From the NCBI RefSeq assembly GCF_000420465.1, contig NZ_ATUZ01000013.1:372001-436000 (forward strand): DNA of 64,000 nt, given 5' to 3'. This DNA comes from Desulfovibrio desulfuricans DSM 642. GTDB taxonomy: Bacteria > Desulfobacterota > Desulfovibrionia > Desulfovibrionales > Desulfovibrionaceae. The position numbers were made by a program, and so were the translations under genes. The notes under the pieces are model-generated. The model saw only the letters and a list, made by a program, of their open reading frames with translations, was not told where the DNA came from and did not search any database. Positions 8,014-16,836 of this stretch are shown piece by piece (the first letter of the stretch is position 1; the number at the start of each line of letters is the position of its first letter).

Positions 8014-9312
8014 ATGGAATTCTTTGATGAGGCGGAGTGTTGGAGCAGGGATCAGATTGAGCAGACCCAGCTTTCGAGGCTGAGAAGCACAGTGGCCCAG
8101 ACGCGCAAGTGCGATTTTTACCGTCAGCGCCTGGACGAAGCGGGCGTTGGCCCGGATTCCATCCGCAGTCTGGATGACCTGAGGCGCATCCCCTTTACCA
8201 CCAAGCAGGATCTGCGTTCCCAGTACCCTACGGGGCTTTTGTGCGTGCCGCAGTCCGAGATCGTGCGCATGCACTGCTCCAGCGGTACCACCGGTTCGCC
8301 CGTGGCCATCTGCCACACGCAGAACGACATCAATTCCTGGGCCGACCTTATGGCGCGCAGCATCCACATGGTTGGCGTGCGCCGGGACGATGTTTTTCAG
8401 AACATGTCCGGCTACGGGCTGTTCACGGGCGGCCTTGGCATCCATTTTGGCGCGGAGCGCCTGGGCTGCATGACCATCCCCGCCGGGGCTGGCAACTCGC
8501 GCCGCCAGATCAAGCTTGCCAAGGATTTCCGCACTACGGTGGCCCACATTCTGCCCTCATACGCCCTCATTCTGGGTGAGCACCTGCGCAACATGGGCGA
8601 AGACCCGCGCCAGTTCCCCCTGCGTATCGCCCTTGTGGGCGCGGAGCCGTATACCGAGGAATTCCGCCGCCGCATCGAAGATCTTTTTGACATGAAGGCC
8701 TACAACTCCTACGGATTGTCTGAAATGAACGGCCCCGGCGTGGGCTTTGAGTGCCTGCATCAGGCGGGAATGCACCTGTGGGAAGACGCCTATATCCCTG
8801 AAATCGTCGATCCCGAAACTGGCGAGCCCATGCCCGAGGGCGAAGTGGGCGAACTTGTCATGACCTGCCTGTGCCGCCAGGGCATGCCCATCCTGCGTTA
8901 CCGCACCCGCGACCTTACACGCTTTTTGCCGGGCGAATGCGCCTGTGGCCGCAAACACCGCCGCATAGACCGCATCCTTGGCCGCGCGGACGACATGTTC
9001 ATCATCAAGGGCGTCAATATCTACCCCATGCAGATTGAGCAGGTCATCATGACCTTTGCCGAAGTGGGCCAGAGCTACCTGATCCTGCTTGAAAACGATG
9101 GTCTTGGCGATGTCATGCGTGTGCAGATCGAAATCCGCGACGAGCATTTTGTCGAAGACATGCGCGTGCTGCAAAACCTGCAAAAAGCCATTGCCTCGCG
9201 CCTGCGTGATGAAATCCTCATCACGCCCAGGGTCGAGCTTGTGGAGAGCAACAGCCTGCCGCGTACCGAGGGCAAGGCCGTGCGCTTGCAGGATATGCGC
9301 AACAAAAACTAA
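8014..9312 (+). CDS. paaK: Phenylacetate-CoA ligase (AMP-forming)
   Basis: A 432-residue member of the adenylate-forming superfamily that activates an aryl acid with ATP and CoA. The P-loop-like SSGTTGSPVAICHT (near residue 90), the NSYGLSEMNGPG adenine motif (near 230) and the C-terminal RADDMFIIKGVNIYP hinge region are clear PaaK hallmarks, and the length is normal. GAGGAGG precedes the start. In gut anaerobes and sulfate reducers such ligases often serve indole-acetate or phenylacetate formed by 2-oxoacid ferredoxin oxidoreductases; no such oxidoreductase is in this window. It is followed 18 bases later by the DUF456 gene. Confidence 0.9.
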   Translation: MEFFDEAECWSRDQIEQTQLSRLRSTVAQTRKCDFYRQRLDEAGVGPDSIRSLDDLRRIPFTTKQDLRSQYPTGLLCVPQSEIVRMHCSSGTTGSPVAICHTQNDINSWADLMARSIHMVGVRRDDVFQNMSGYGLFTGGLGIHFGAERLGCMTIPAGAGNSRRQIKLAKDFRTTVAHILPSYALILGEHLRNMGEDPRQFPLRIALVGAEPYTEEFRRRIEDLFDMKAYNSYGLSEMNGPGVGFECLHQAGMHLWEDAYIPEIVDPETGEPMPEGEVGELVMTCLCRQGMPILRYRTRDLTRFLPGECACGRKHRRIDRILGRADDMFIIKGVNIYPMQIEQVIMTFAEVGQSYLILLENDGLGDVMRVQIEIRDEHFVEDMRVLQNLQKAIASRLRDEILITPRVELVESNSLPRTEGKAVRLQDMRNKN

Positions 9313-9330
9313 CAGCGACCGGAGAGCTGC

Positions 9331-9939
9331 ATGGATTTTCTGCCTTTTCCCCTGGCTTCATTGCTGGCCGGGGCATTCATAACGCTGCTGTGCTTTGTGC
9401 TGCTGCTCAACATTTTTGGGCTGCCCGCCAACTGGGTGCTGCTGGGGCTTGTGGCGTTGTGGAAGGTGGTGCATCCCGGCGCGACCTCCATGGATGTCTG
9501 GTTCTGGATCATGATGGTGGGCATGGCCCTTGTGGGCGAAGCCCTGGAAATGGGCATGCAGATACTCAAGGCCAAACGCTATGGCTCCAGTTCTTCCGGC
9601 ACGTTTGCGGGGATGATTGGGGCCATAGCGGGGGCCATTCTGCTTGCGCCGCTCTTTTTTGGGCTTGGGGCGCTTATCGGCGCGCTGGCTGGGGCGTGGA
9701 CAGGCTGTTTTGTTGTGGAGCACCTCAAGGGGCGCTCCCTGCGCGAGGCTCTGGACGCGGCCTTTGGCGCCATGATGGGCCGATTTCTCGGCACCGTGTG
9801 CAAGTGCGGCGCAGGCGGGGCCATGCTGGCTCTGGCTGCCGGGCGTATCTGGCCCAAGCTGCCGCCCCAGATGCCCCCGGCTTTTTCTCCCGAAGCTCCC
9901 ACGCAGGTCTTGCTGACGCTGCTGCGGGGCCTGTGCTGA
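9331..9939 (+). CDS. DUF456 family membrane protein
   Basis: A 202-residue inner-membrane protein. It has three to four hydrophobic segments, rich in glycine and alanine, with small-residue zippers such as GTFAGMIGAIAGAILLAP and GLGALIGALAGAWTG. This pattern fits DUF456. The function is unknown. It lies between paaK and the TrmJ-like gene and is probably translated from the same mRNA: 18 bases after paaK and four before the next start. Confidence 0.8.
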   Translation: MDFLPFPLASLLAGAFITLLCFVLLLNIFGLPANWVLLGLVALWKVVHPGATSMDVWFWIMMVGMALVGEALEMGMQILKAKRYGSSSSGTFAGMIGAIAGAILLAPLFFGLGALIGALAGAWTGCFVVEHLKGRSLREALDAAFGAMMGRFLGTVCKCGAGGAMLALAAGRIWPKLPPQMPPAFSPEAPTQVLLTLLRGLC

Positions 9940-9943
9940 GGTT

Positions 9944-10687
9944 ATGATGCTGCTGCAAGGTCTTGAAGTTGTATTGGTCAAAACGCGCTTTCCTGAAAAT
10001 ATAGGCATGGCTGCCCGCGCCTGCGTCAACATGGGCTGCCCCACCTTGCGCCTTGTTGACCCGGAACGGTGGGACAGGGAAAAGGCGCGCCCTCTGGCAA
10101 CGCCCAAGGGGCAGGATATTCTGGATGCCGTTGAAGTGCATGAAGACGTGGCGCAGGCCGTGGCTCAAAGCGCACTGGTATTTGGCACCACCGCGCGCGT
10201 GGGCGGCTGGCGTCAGGCTCTGCTCTCGCCGGAACAGGCCGCGCGCGAGGCCGCTGCCGTTATTGCAAGGGGCGAGAGGGTTTCCTTTGTTTTTGGCCCG
10301 GAAGATCGCGGCCTCAACAATGACGAAATTACGCACTGCCACCGTTTGGTGACTATTCCTACGGATCCGGCTGCCAGCTCCCTCAACCTTGCCCAGGCAG
10401 TGCTGCTGCTGAGCTACGCATGCGCCAACGCCGTTCGTGCCCTGCGTCATGGCGAAAAGCCCTCGGGCGAGCCGCGCGGCGGCAAGGCTGCCACTGCTGC
10501 GGAACAGGAAAGGCTTATGGAATCACTGAAGGATATGCTGCTGCGTCTTGATTATCTGCATGGCGACAATCCTGATTACTTCCTCATGCCCTGGCGGCGT
10601 CTTTTTAGCCGGGCTGGACTGTTGCGGCACGAGTATGATGCCCTGATGGGCCTGTGCCGTCAGGTACGCCACAAGCTGCCAGACTGA
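9944..10687 (+). CDS. trmJ: SpoU-family RNA methyltransferase, TrmJ-like
   Basis: A 247-residue SPOUT methyltransferase with all three SpoU motifs: ENIGMAARACVNMG (motif 1, residues about 19-32), FGPEDRGLNNDEI (motif 2) and IPTDPAASSLNLAQAV (motif 3). The family 2'-O-methylates RNA with S-adenosylmethionine; by length and C-terminus it resembles TrmJ, which modifies tRNA position 32. Two adjacent ATGs (9944 and 9947) follow the upstream stop. Another SpoU specificity cannot be excluded. Confidence 0.8.
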   Translation: MMLLQGLEVVLVKTRFPENIGMAARACVNMGCPTLRLVDPERWDREKARPLATPKGQDILDAVEVHEDVAQAVAQSALVFGTTARVGGWRQALLSPEQAAREAAAVIARGERVSFVFGPEDRGLNNDEITHCHRLVTIPTDPAASSLNLAQAVLLLSYACANAVRALRHGEKPSGEPRGGKAATAAEQERLMESLKDMLLRLDYLHGDNPDYFLMPWRRLFSRAGLLRHEYDALMGLCRQVRHKLPD

Positions 10688-10710
10688 TTTTTTCTATGCA
10701 GGCTTTTCAA

Positions 10711-10768
10711 AAGCCCGTTCTTGCTCCCCATGTATGGCATAATGCTGTGAGGACGCAGGAACGGGTTT
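10711..10768 (+). terminator. Long inverted repeat, probable terminator of the trmJ operon
   Basis: AAGCCCGTTCTTGC (10711-10724) pairs with GCAGGAACGGGTTT (10755-10768) over 14 positions with two G-U pairs. It has a 30-base loop and is followed by ATTTTATT. The long loop is unusual for a simple terminator. Confidence 0.5.
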
Positions 10769-10959
10769 ATTTTATTGAGCGCAATGCTGACCTGCAACTT
10801 TTTCTATTTTTTTTCGGCAATGGACAGCGTCCGCTGACGACATTAAAAATCGGGTTGATTGAAAAAAAATTCACAATCTTTGGAGCGGAGTTTGTTCGTT
10901 AAGAGACTAGATTTATGTGTGAATTTTTTTCTACGTAACAAGCAAACAAGTTGTGCCCA

Positions 10960-10987
10960 TTGACCAAGCTTGTGTATCTGGTAATAT
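10960..10987 (+). promoter_or_regulatory. Sigma-70-like promoter candidate for the chemoreceptor
   Basis: TTGACC (10960-10965) and TAATAT (10982-10987) have a 16-base spacer in an A/T-rich region. The leader to the start at 11244 would be about 250 bases. Confidence 0.45.
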
Positions 10988-11243
10988 AACCCTATGTTTT
11001 GTGTTATCTGTTTTATGTAGTAGAAATCGTTTTTTCGTAATTAACTTGACCTGCGGCCTATTAATTTTTTTAACCATGCCGTTAAGGAGATTGAAGATCA
11101 CTTATCTCTAATGAAGCTGGCCGTAAGCCCCGTGCAGAGTTTTGCACGCAGAGGGTGAGCGTTGGCGGCTGGTCTGCACCGGCCACATGGCGTTATGATA
11201 CGGTAAATTTTTTGTGGTGGACGTTTCTGGCAAGGAGAATGGC

Positions 11244-13271
11244 ATGCGTTGGACTATTGCGCACACATATGTCGGATCGCTATTCGGCGCGCTGATTACA
11301 TGCTGTGGCGTTGTGCTTTTTGTCTCAATCTACTTCATGAAAGTTCCGATCGAAGACGAACTGAACAAGGGCATCGTAAGGATGCAGCAGGTCATCAGTT
11401 CTGCCAATGAAACCACAGCTCAAAAGTTTTTGCAAAGCGCTGATCTTATTGCTGAAGATGATGACTTTGCCAAGGCTGTCGCTGAAAAAAACACTGATGC
11501 GGCGGTCAAGCTTGGCTCAGTCCTGATGAAAAAGGCCGGGTCGGATTTTATGACCATCACCGATGAGAAGGGGATAGTCATAGGCCGTGGGCATTCCAAA
11601 AAGCACGGCGACAGCGTTACCAATCAGGAAACCGTGGTTATTGCCCTCACGGGCAAGCCCGCCGTTGCCGTGGTGGCTGGCACGGAGGTGCCGTTCACCA
11701 TCCGGGCCAGCTTTCCTGTAATGCACGATGGCAAGCTTGTGGGCAGCGTATCTATTGGCACTTCGCTTGTTACGCCCGCCTATCTTGACTGGCTCAAAAA
11801 GCTTTCTGGCGTCAACGTCACCATTTTTAAGGGTGATATGCGCGTAATGACAACCATCATGCAGGATGGAAAACGCGCAATCGGCACCAAGCTGCAATCG
11901 CCTGAAATTCTCAAGGCTGTGCTTGAGCGTGGGGAGACGGTTTACTCCCATAATAATATTCTTGGTATTGACTATAATTCTGCCTACTGGCCGGTTAAAG
12001 ATGCCAACGGCAAAATCGTGGGTATGTGGTTTGTGGGCATGCCCATTGATGAATTGCAGCGTCTGGAACGCGTGGCCATAAGCAATTCCATATGGATTGG
12101 CGTTGGCCTGCTGGTCTTCCAGCTGATTATTTCGTTTGTTCTCGGCCTCAAGATCAGTGCCCCCATACGCAAAATAACCGCCTATGCGCAGGCTGTGGCC
12201 GATGGCAACAACGAAGCGCAGCTTGACGTATACAGCCGCGACGACATGGGCCAACTGGCAGATTCCTTGCGCACGATGGAAGATAATCTGCGCAAGTTGG
12301 TGCACGAAGCCAGCGAAAAGGCCGAAGAAGCCCATAAGATGGGCGAAGAAGCCAAGCTCGCCATGGAAGAGGCCCGTGTGGCCCAGGCACAGGCGGAGCA
12401 GGCCAAGCGCGAGGGCATGATCAGCGCTGCCGCCCAGATAGAAGAGGTCGTGGGGCAGCTGAACGCCTCCATCAGTGATATTTCAGAGCAGGTGGAAAAC
12501 ACCAGCGGTGCCCTTGACCATGCCGCAAGCCGATTGGCGGAAACCGCAACCGCCATGGAAGAAATGAATTCCACGGTGCTTGAAGTCGCCAAGAATGCCG
12601 GCGGGGCGTCTGATATCTCCAACGCAGCCAAGCGCAAGGCAGAGGTCGGTTCCGAGATTGTGTCCAGGGCCGTGGTCGGTATTCAGGAAGTGCAGCGGCA
12701 ATCGCAAGCCCTCAGGGACGGCATGACCCAGCTGGACGACCACGCCAAGGCCATCAGCCAGATCATGGGCGTCATTTCAGATATCGCGGATCAAACCAAC
12801 CTGCTGGCCCTGAATGCGGCCATTGAAGCCGCTCGTGCGGGCGAGGCTGGGCGCGGGTTTGCCGTGGTTGCTGACGAAGTGCGCAAACTAGCGGAAAAGA
12901 CCATGTCTTCCACAACTGATGTGGGCAACGCCATTGCGGCCATTCAACAAAGCGCCGGACAGAGCATTCAGCAGGTGGAAAAGGCCGTTGGCAACATTTC
13001 TGAAGCCACGGAGTATTCCAACAAGTCTGGCGAAGCCCTGAAAGAAATCGTTGGCATGGTGGATCAGACAGCCGATGAAGTGCGGGCCATTGCCGCCGCA
13101 AGCGAGCAGCAGTCTGCCACCAGCGAAGAAATCAACAGGTCTGTCGCTGATGTTAACCACATTGCGGCCAGCACTTCGCAATCCATGCAGGTCGCCATGA
13201 AGGAACTGGAATCCCTGCGCGCCCTGGCGCGCAGCCTCATGGATCTTATAGAACATATGAAGAAGGCTTAA
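11244..13271 (+). CDS. Methyl-accepting chemotaxis protein
   Basis: A 675-residue inner-membrane chemoreceptor. TM1 is at residues about 8-31, a periplasmic Cache-like sensor at about 35-275, TM2 at about 281-303, then a HAMP domain and a long cytoplasmic coiled coil. The signalling tip contains [19 protein letters not shown] and [14 protein letters not shown], the CheA/CheW contact region. An unusually charged, Ala/Glu-rich coiled-coil segment links HAMP to the signalling domain. ATG 11244 has AAGGAG upstream; the GTG at 11214 is less likely. It is an orphan locus about 30 kb from the che operon, which it probably serves. The ligand is unknown. Confidence 0.92.
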   Translation: MRWTIAHTYVGSLFGALITCCGVVLFVSIYFMKVPIEDELNKGIVRMQQVISSANETTAQKFLQSADLIAEDDDFAKAVAEKNTDAAVKLGSVLMKKAGSDFMTITDEKGIVIGRGHSKKHGDSVTNQETVVIALTGKPAVAVVAGTEVPFTIRASFPVMHDGKLVGSVSIGTSLVTPAYLDWLKKLSGVNVTIFKGDMRVMTTIMQDGKRAIGTKLQSPEILKAVLERGETVYSHNNILGIDYNSAYWPVKDANGKIVGMWFVGMPIDELQRLERVAISNSIWIGVGLLVFQLIISFVLGLKISAPIRKITAYAQAVADGNNEAQLDVYSRDDMGQLADSLRTMEDNLRKLVHEASEKAEEAHKMGEEAKLAMEEARVAQAQAEQAKREGMISAAAQIEEVVGQLNASISDISEQVENTSGALDHAASRLAETATAMEEMNSTVLEVAKNAGGASDISNAAKRKAEVGSEIVSRAVVGIQEVQRQSQALRDGMTQLDDHAKAISQIMGVISDIADQTNLLALNAAIEAARAGEAGRGFAVVADEVRKLAEKTMSSTTDVGNAIAAIQQSAGQSIQQVEKAVGNISEATEYSNKSGEALKEIVGMVDQTADEVRAIAAASEQQSATSEEINRSVADVNHIAASTSQSMQVAMKELESLRALARSLMDLIEHMKKA

Positions 13272-13300
13272 GCCCCAGCGGCTTATCCGCCATAACGCAT

Positions 13301-13336
13301 AAAGGCTCTGTTCCTCCGGGAACAGAGCCTTTGCTC
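13301..13336 (+). terminator. Terminator of the chemoreceptor gene
   Basis: AAAGGCTCTGTTCC (13301-13314) pairs with GGAACAGAGCCTTT (13319-13332) over 14 perfect pairs around a tight loop, followed by GCTCTTTG. Confidence 0.85.
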
Positions 13337-13446
13337 TTTGTGGTCTGTGCTCTCCGCTCTGTTCGGCTGTCAGGCACGGGGGGGGCGTATTGTCGCCTCC
13401 TTCTGGTTCCCGTCAGATATTCCCGTTAATTTGCTCTCGCCTTGGT

Positions 13447-14199
13447 CTATTTGCGCAGAATTGTTTTCAATGTTTCAGCCTCTGGCCCGCTGGAATTTTT
13501 AAGAAACTGTTCAAGGCGGGTCTGCACGGCTGGATGGCGTGGAGCGAGGTCGTACAATGAGGCCGCCGCAGCGGCGCTGCCGGAAAATGTGTCGTCATTG
13601 CGCAGCCCTTCTGAATTCAGTTTGGCGTAGTGCAGGGCCGCGCGGATAATGACATCAAGAAATTCATTGCTGCCAGAGGCCATAAAGGCCGCCCAATACA
13701 TCTGCAATACGGATTTCTCCGAGTAAATGTTCCAGTTGACCAGCGGGGCGGGGCTGTGCCGAATTTGCTGGAGCAGCAGCTTCTCCTCCGGTTGCAGCAG
13801 GGTGGCAAGCAGCTCTTCTTCATCAGACAATTGCGCAAGGTGGGCCATCCAGGCCAGAGTGCGCCGTCCATCGCGGCTCAGACCGGGCTGCGGCGGCAAC
13901 AGGCGTTGCCGGGCAGACGGATCATCGCGCAGCACCTGCGCCAGAAAGGTTGCCAGCATGATCTGTTTGAGGCTGTCTTTCAGCACCCCTTGCCCGTCAA
14001 ACGTGCGCAAAATGCCTGGCAGCGTCTCGGTGCGGCGGTGCTGATAATAATACTCCAGATCATTGGCATAAAAGGATAATCCTTTGGATATGGCAAGAGC
14101 GCCGCAGGGGCGCGGCCATGCAGCGGGCAACAGGCAGGCAAGGGTTGCCGCTATAATCAGAAAAACCGCAAAGCGGGCAGGGGGAGTAGAAATTTTCAT
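13447..14199 (-). CDS. Exported protein of unknown function
   Basis: A 250-residue protein not recognised as a known family. It has an N-terminal hydrophobic segment (residues about 10-35, RFAVFLIIAATLACLLPAAW) that looks like a signal peptide or anchor. The rest is mostly helical, leucine-rich and without cysteines in the mature part. The segment SGSAAAAASLYDLAPRHP near the C-terminus suggests a helical-repeat end. It lies 14 bases after the HD-domain gene and is probably co-transcribed with it. No catalytic motif is evident. Confidence 0.6.
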   Translation of the reverse strand: MKISTPPARFAVFLIIAATLACLLPAAWPRPCGALAISKGLSFYANDLEYYYQHRRTETLPGILRTFDGQGVLKDSLKQIMLATFLAQVLRDDPSARQRLLPPQPGLSRDGRRTLAWMAHLAQLSDEEELLATLLQPEEKLLLQQIRHSPAPLVNWNIYSEKSVLQMYWAAFMASGSNEFLDVIIRAALHYAKLNSEGLRNDDTFSGSAAAAASLYDLAPRHPAVQTRLEQFLKNSSGPEAETLKTILRK

Positions 14200-14213
14200 A
14201 TAGGTGGTGGGGG

Positions 14214-15452
14214 TTAATCAAAGTCGGCAAGCAGGGCATCCAGCCCCAGCATATTGGGTGAACTTTCGCGCAGGCGGTTCAGCAGGCGCACGCGGGCTTC
14301 CAGCAGGTGGGGGGAGGACACGCCGTTACGGATGGAACTGTGCGCCTCCAGAAAAGCCGCCAGATTGTCGCAAACCTTAACAAGCTGGCCGTCCTTGGGA
14401 TCCAGATCGTCCCGGTTGCATGCGGCAAGAGCCTGAAAGCCCTCAACTGCGCGAACTGTGCCGTTTTCACGTACGCATTCCTGAAATTCGGAACCGACAG
14501 CCGCGCCAAGATAGTATTCAATGCGTTCCACCAGCGAGGTGAAGCCCTCCGCACGCAAGGGGCCATATACGCGGCGTTCCAGCTCTTTATCCTCGTATTC
14601 CTTGATGATTTTTGGCAGGTCTGAAATGGATTGCTTGACCGGCGAGATGATGTCGCGTGTGAGCACTTCCGGCAGGTCGTGGAACAATCCGCAGAAAAAG
14701 TTGTTGTTGGCGCGCGCCGGGCAGGCATTGACCGCAAGGCTGAAACAGTAGGCGTAGCTGGCAACAATAAACATATGGCCGAGAACTGATGTGGCCGGAA
14801 TGCGCGGGGCCTGCGTCCACCGCACCTGAAAGCGCAATTGCCCGCACAGGTTGGCAAGGCGCGAGAGGGCAGTACCCTGGCTGCGCATGGAGGTAAGGCC
14901 ACGCAAGTCCGTGAATGTATCCAGCCGATCGGGAAACGACTGGCCGATGTCGCCCATTTCATCATCAAAAGGGGCGTTAAGCGGCTCTATGAGCCTAAAC
15001 TCCCATTGCGAGGCAAAGAGGTGGGCAGCAGTAAGAATGCGGCGCGCAAGAGTGTCGTCATCCGGGCTGGTATGCCATTGGCGCATGCGTTCCCAAAAGG
15101 GGCCAAGAGGCGCAAGCGAAGGCTCAAGCCTGTCGAGCACGTGTTCGGTCAACAGGCGGAACTGCTCGGGGTTTTCCTTGATTCTGTAGTAGATAGGAGG
15201 CTTGATGTCGGTGATGATGAGCCGGTAGAAATAATCAAACAGCCCGCCCTCAATGATCTCTGTTGCAAGCGCGGTGCGCTCCGGGTCAGTCATGTTGCGG
15301 GAGTTTTCGTGCCAGAGCACGCAGGCCAGGAGCATTTTGTGGGCCTGCTTGTCAATTTCAAGCAGTTCCACTGGCCGCAGCTTGTCATTCCAGCGTAACA
15401 GATACGCGCCGGAAAAAATAAGCTGTAGAAGATTCTTGCGAATTACAGGCAT
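14214..15452 (-). CDS. HD-domain protein (YfbR-like phosphohydrolase fold)
   Basis: A 412-residue soluble protein. The HD metal site is seen as GHMFIVASYAYC followed by FFCGLFHDLPEVLTRDI (residues about 230-275), the pattern of YfbR/HD_3 nucleotidases. About 220 extra residues at the N-terminus have no recognised domain. The frame is open up to 15656, but the start MPVIRKNLLQLIF at 15452 is preferred because the upstream part looks non-coding. A run of eight C and eight A (15459-15474 on the plus strand) lies just upstream of this start and forms the only candidate ribosome-binding region. Substrate unknown. Confidence 0.7.
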   Translation of the reverse strand: MPVIRKNLLQLIFSGAYLLRWNDKLRPVELLEIDKQAHKMLLACVLWHENSRNMTDPERTALATEIIEGGLFDYFYRLIITDIKPPIYYRIKENPEQFRLLTEHVLDRLEPSLAPLGPFWERMRQWHTSPDDDTLARRILTAAHLFASQWEFRLIEPLNAPFDDEMGDIGQSFPDRLDTFTDLRGLTSMRSQGTALSRLANLCGQLRFQVRWTQAPRIPATSVLGHMFIVASYAYCFSLAVNACPARANNNFFCGLFHDLPEVLTRDIISPVKQSISDLPKIIKEYEDKELERRVYGPLRAEGFTSLVERIEYYLGAAVGSEFQECVRENGTVRAVEGFQALAACNRDDLDPKDGQLVKVCDNLAAFLEAHSSIRNGVSSPHLLEARVRLLNRLRESSPNMLGLDALLADFD

Positions 15453-15823
15453 GAAAAGCCCCCCCCAAAAAAAATGGCTACGCAAAAAACCGTTTGCACT
15501 ATAGGGCGGAGTGGAGTAAAGCTCAAGAGCTTCAACGCTGTTGCCGGGAAAAAGCCGCATATGCCAAGGGCATGTGGGGTGCATCCCGATTGAGATGAGC
15601 AGTTGCGTATACAACTCGCGAATCCTGGTGACGCGGTGTATCGCCAAAGTGGTCATTTTTTCGCCCCTGATGAAGGCGATCGCTTGACAGCTATTGGCGT
15701 TTATAGTATTGAGGCTGCCTTTACTGCGATATTGTCGTCATCCCGTTCGACGGCACATCGCGCAATGGATCTTTTTGCTGCCGTTATGGCCGCTGATATT
15801 TGCAGATGTGAGGAGTCACTCCG
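15453..15823. other. Divergent intergenic region between the HD gene and rplM
   Basis: It holds the C8A8 homopolymer at the HD-gene start and a possible rplM promoter: TTGACA at 15685-15690 and TATTGA 17 bases later. The rplM leader is about 110 bases, long enough for an L13-type autoregulatory structure, but none was identified. Confidence 0.4.
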
Positions 15824-16258
15824 ATGAAGACGTTCAGCCCCACCCCCAAAGACATCAACCGTGAATGGTTCGTGGTTGACGCTCAGGATCAGGTGCTCGG
15901 TCGTCTGGCCAGCCAGATAGCCCACCGCCTGCGCGGCAAACATAAGCCCGAATTCGCTCCCCATATGGATAACGGTGACTTTATCGTGGTTGTTAACTGC
16001 GAAAAGATTAAAGTTACCGGTAAGAAGATGACTGACAAAAAGTACTACCGGCACTCTGGCTGGGTGGGCGGCCTCAAAACCACCCAACTCGGCGACATGC
16101 TGGCCGACAAGCCCGCCCGCGTGCTGACCACTGCGGTGCGAGGCATGCTGCCCAAGAATCGTCTGGGGCGCGCCATGCTGAAGAAACTGAAGATTTACGC
16201 CGGGACCGAACATCCGCATACGGCCCAGAATCCCCAGCCGCTGACGCTGCCGCATTAA
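15824..16258 (+). CDS. rplM: 50S ribosomal protein L13
   Basis: A 144-residue large-subunit protein. Recognised by [34 protein letters not shown] and the C-terminal [19 protein letters not shown] blocks. Length is normal (142-147). GAGGAG precedes the ATG. It is followed 13 bases later by rpsI, the conserved rplM-rpsI pair. Confidence 0.97.
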   Translation: MKTFSPTPKDINREWFVVDAQDQVLGRLASQIAHRLRGKHKPEFAPHMDNGDFIVVVNCEKIKVTGKKMTDKKYYRHSGWVGGLKTTQLGDMLADKPARVLTTAVRGMLPKNRLGRAMLKKLKIYAGTEHPHTAQNPQPLTLPH

Positions 16259-16271
16259 GGAGTAAAGAGCC

Positions 16272-16664
16272 ATGAGCGAGAAATTTGAATACGGCACTGG
16301 CCGCCGCAAGACCGCTACGGCCCGTACCCGCGTCTACGCCGGTTCCGGCGGCATCACGGTAAACGGCCGCAACTTTGAGGATTATTTTCCTCGCAAGACC
16401 CTGCAGATGATTATCCGTCAGCCCCTGGTTCTTGCCAAGCTGTCCGACAAGTTTGACATCCGCGTGAACGTTGCCGGTGGCGGCGTTACCGGTCAGGCCG
16501 AAGCCGTGCGCCACGGTATTTCCCGTGCGCTGCTTCTGATTGATCCGGCCCTGCGCCCCATGCTCAAGAAAGCTGGCTTCCTTACCCGCGATGCCCGCAA
16601 AAAAGAACGTAAAAAGTACGGCCTGCGCGCTGCCCGCGCCCGGTACCAGTACTCCAAGCGTTAA
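16272..16664 (+). CDS. rpsI: 30S ribosomal protein S9
   Basis: A 130-residue small-subunit protein. [19 protein letters not shown] at the N-terminus and the terminal RYQYSKR tail, which reaches the P-site tRNA, are diagnostic. Preceded by AGGAG. It is the last gene of the rplM-rpsI operon and is followed by a strong terminator. Confidence 0.97.
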   Translation: MSEKFEYGTGRRKTATARTRVYAGSGGITVNGRNFEDYFPRKTLQMIIRQPLVLAKLSDKFDIRVNVAGGGVTGQAEAVRHGISRALLLIDPALRPMLKKAGFLTRDARKKERKKYGLRAARARYQYSKR

Positions 16665-16675
16665 TATGCCTTTAT

Positions 16676-16707
16676 GGAAGCCCTCTTTATGGGAGGGCTT
16701 CCTTTTT
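16676..16707 (+). terminator. Terminator of rplM-rpsI
   Basis: GGAAGCCCTC (16676-16685) pairs with GAGGGCTTCC (16693-16702), followed by TTTTT. Confidence 0.92.
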
Positions 16708-16836
16708 GCCTTTGAGCGGGTCGCATGTCGGCCCGCTTTTTTTTGGCGGAGTTCCCGAGCAGTTTTGTAGGAATGCTCGGGCCGCTCCCGCTCCAATCCC
16801 GGCGACTCTGCGGAGTGCCGCATCTGTGGTGGTCTT

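Larger units (their letters stand above)
10688..11243. other. A/T-rich intergenic stretch before the chemoreceptor
   Basis: No convincing gene. It contains a long imperfect stem at 10711-10768, a candidate promoter at 10960-10987 and a short hairpin CGTGCA/TGCACG at 11131-11148. A partial resemblance near 11140 to the c-di-GMP-I riboswitch did not hold up. Confidence 0.5.

Noticed and set aside
10654..10902. 82-codon plus-strand frame after trmJ
   Set aside because: It overlaps the trmJ end and a terminator-like stem; the translation is low-complexity.
11125..11165. Possible c-di-GMP-I (GEMM) riboswitch before the chemoreceptor
   Set aside because: Only a short GCACGCAGAGGG-like stretch is similar; the second conserved half with its tetraloop receptor is not found.
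15453..15656. N-terminal extension of the HD-domain protein
   Set aside because: The extra 68 residues look like translated intergenic DNA; the later ATG gives a family-like start.
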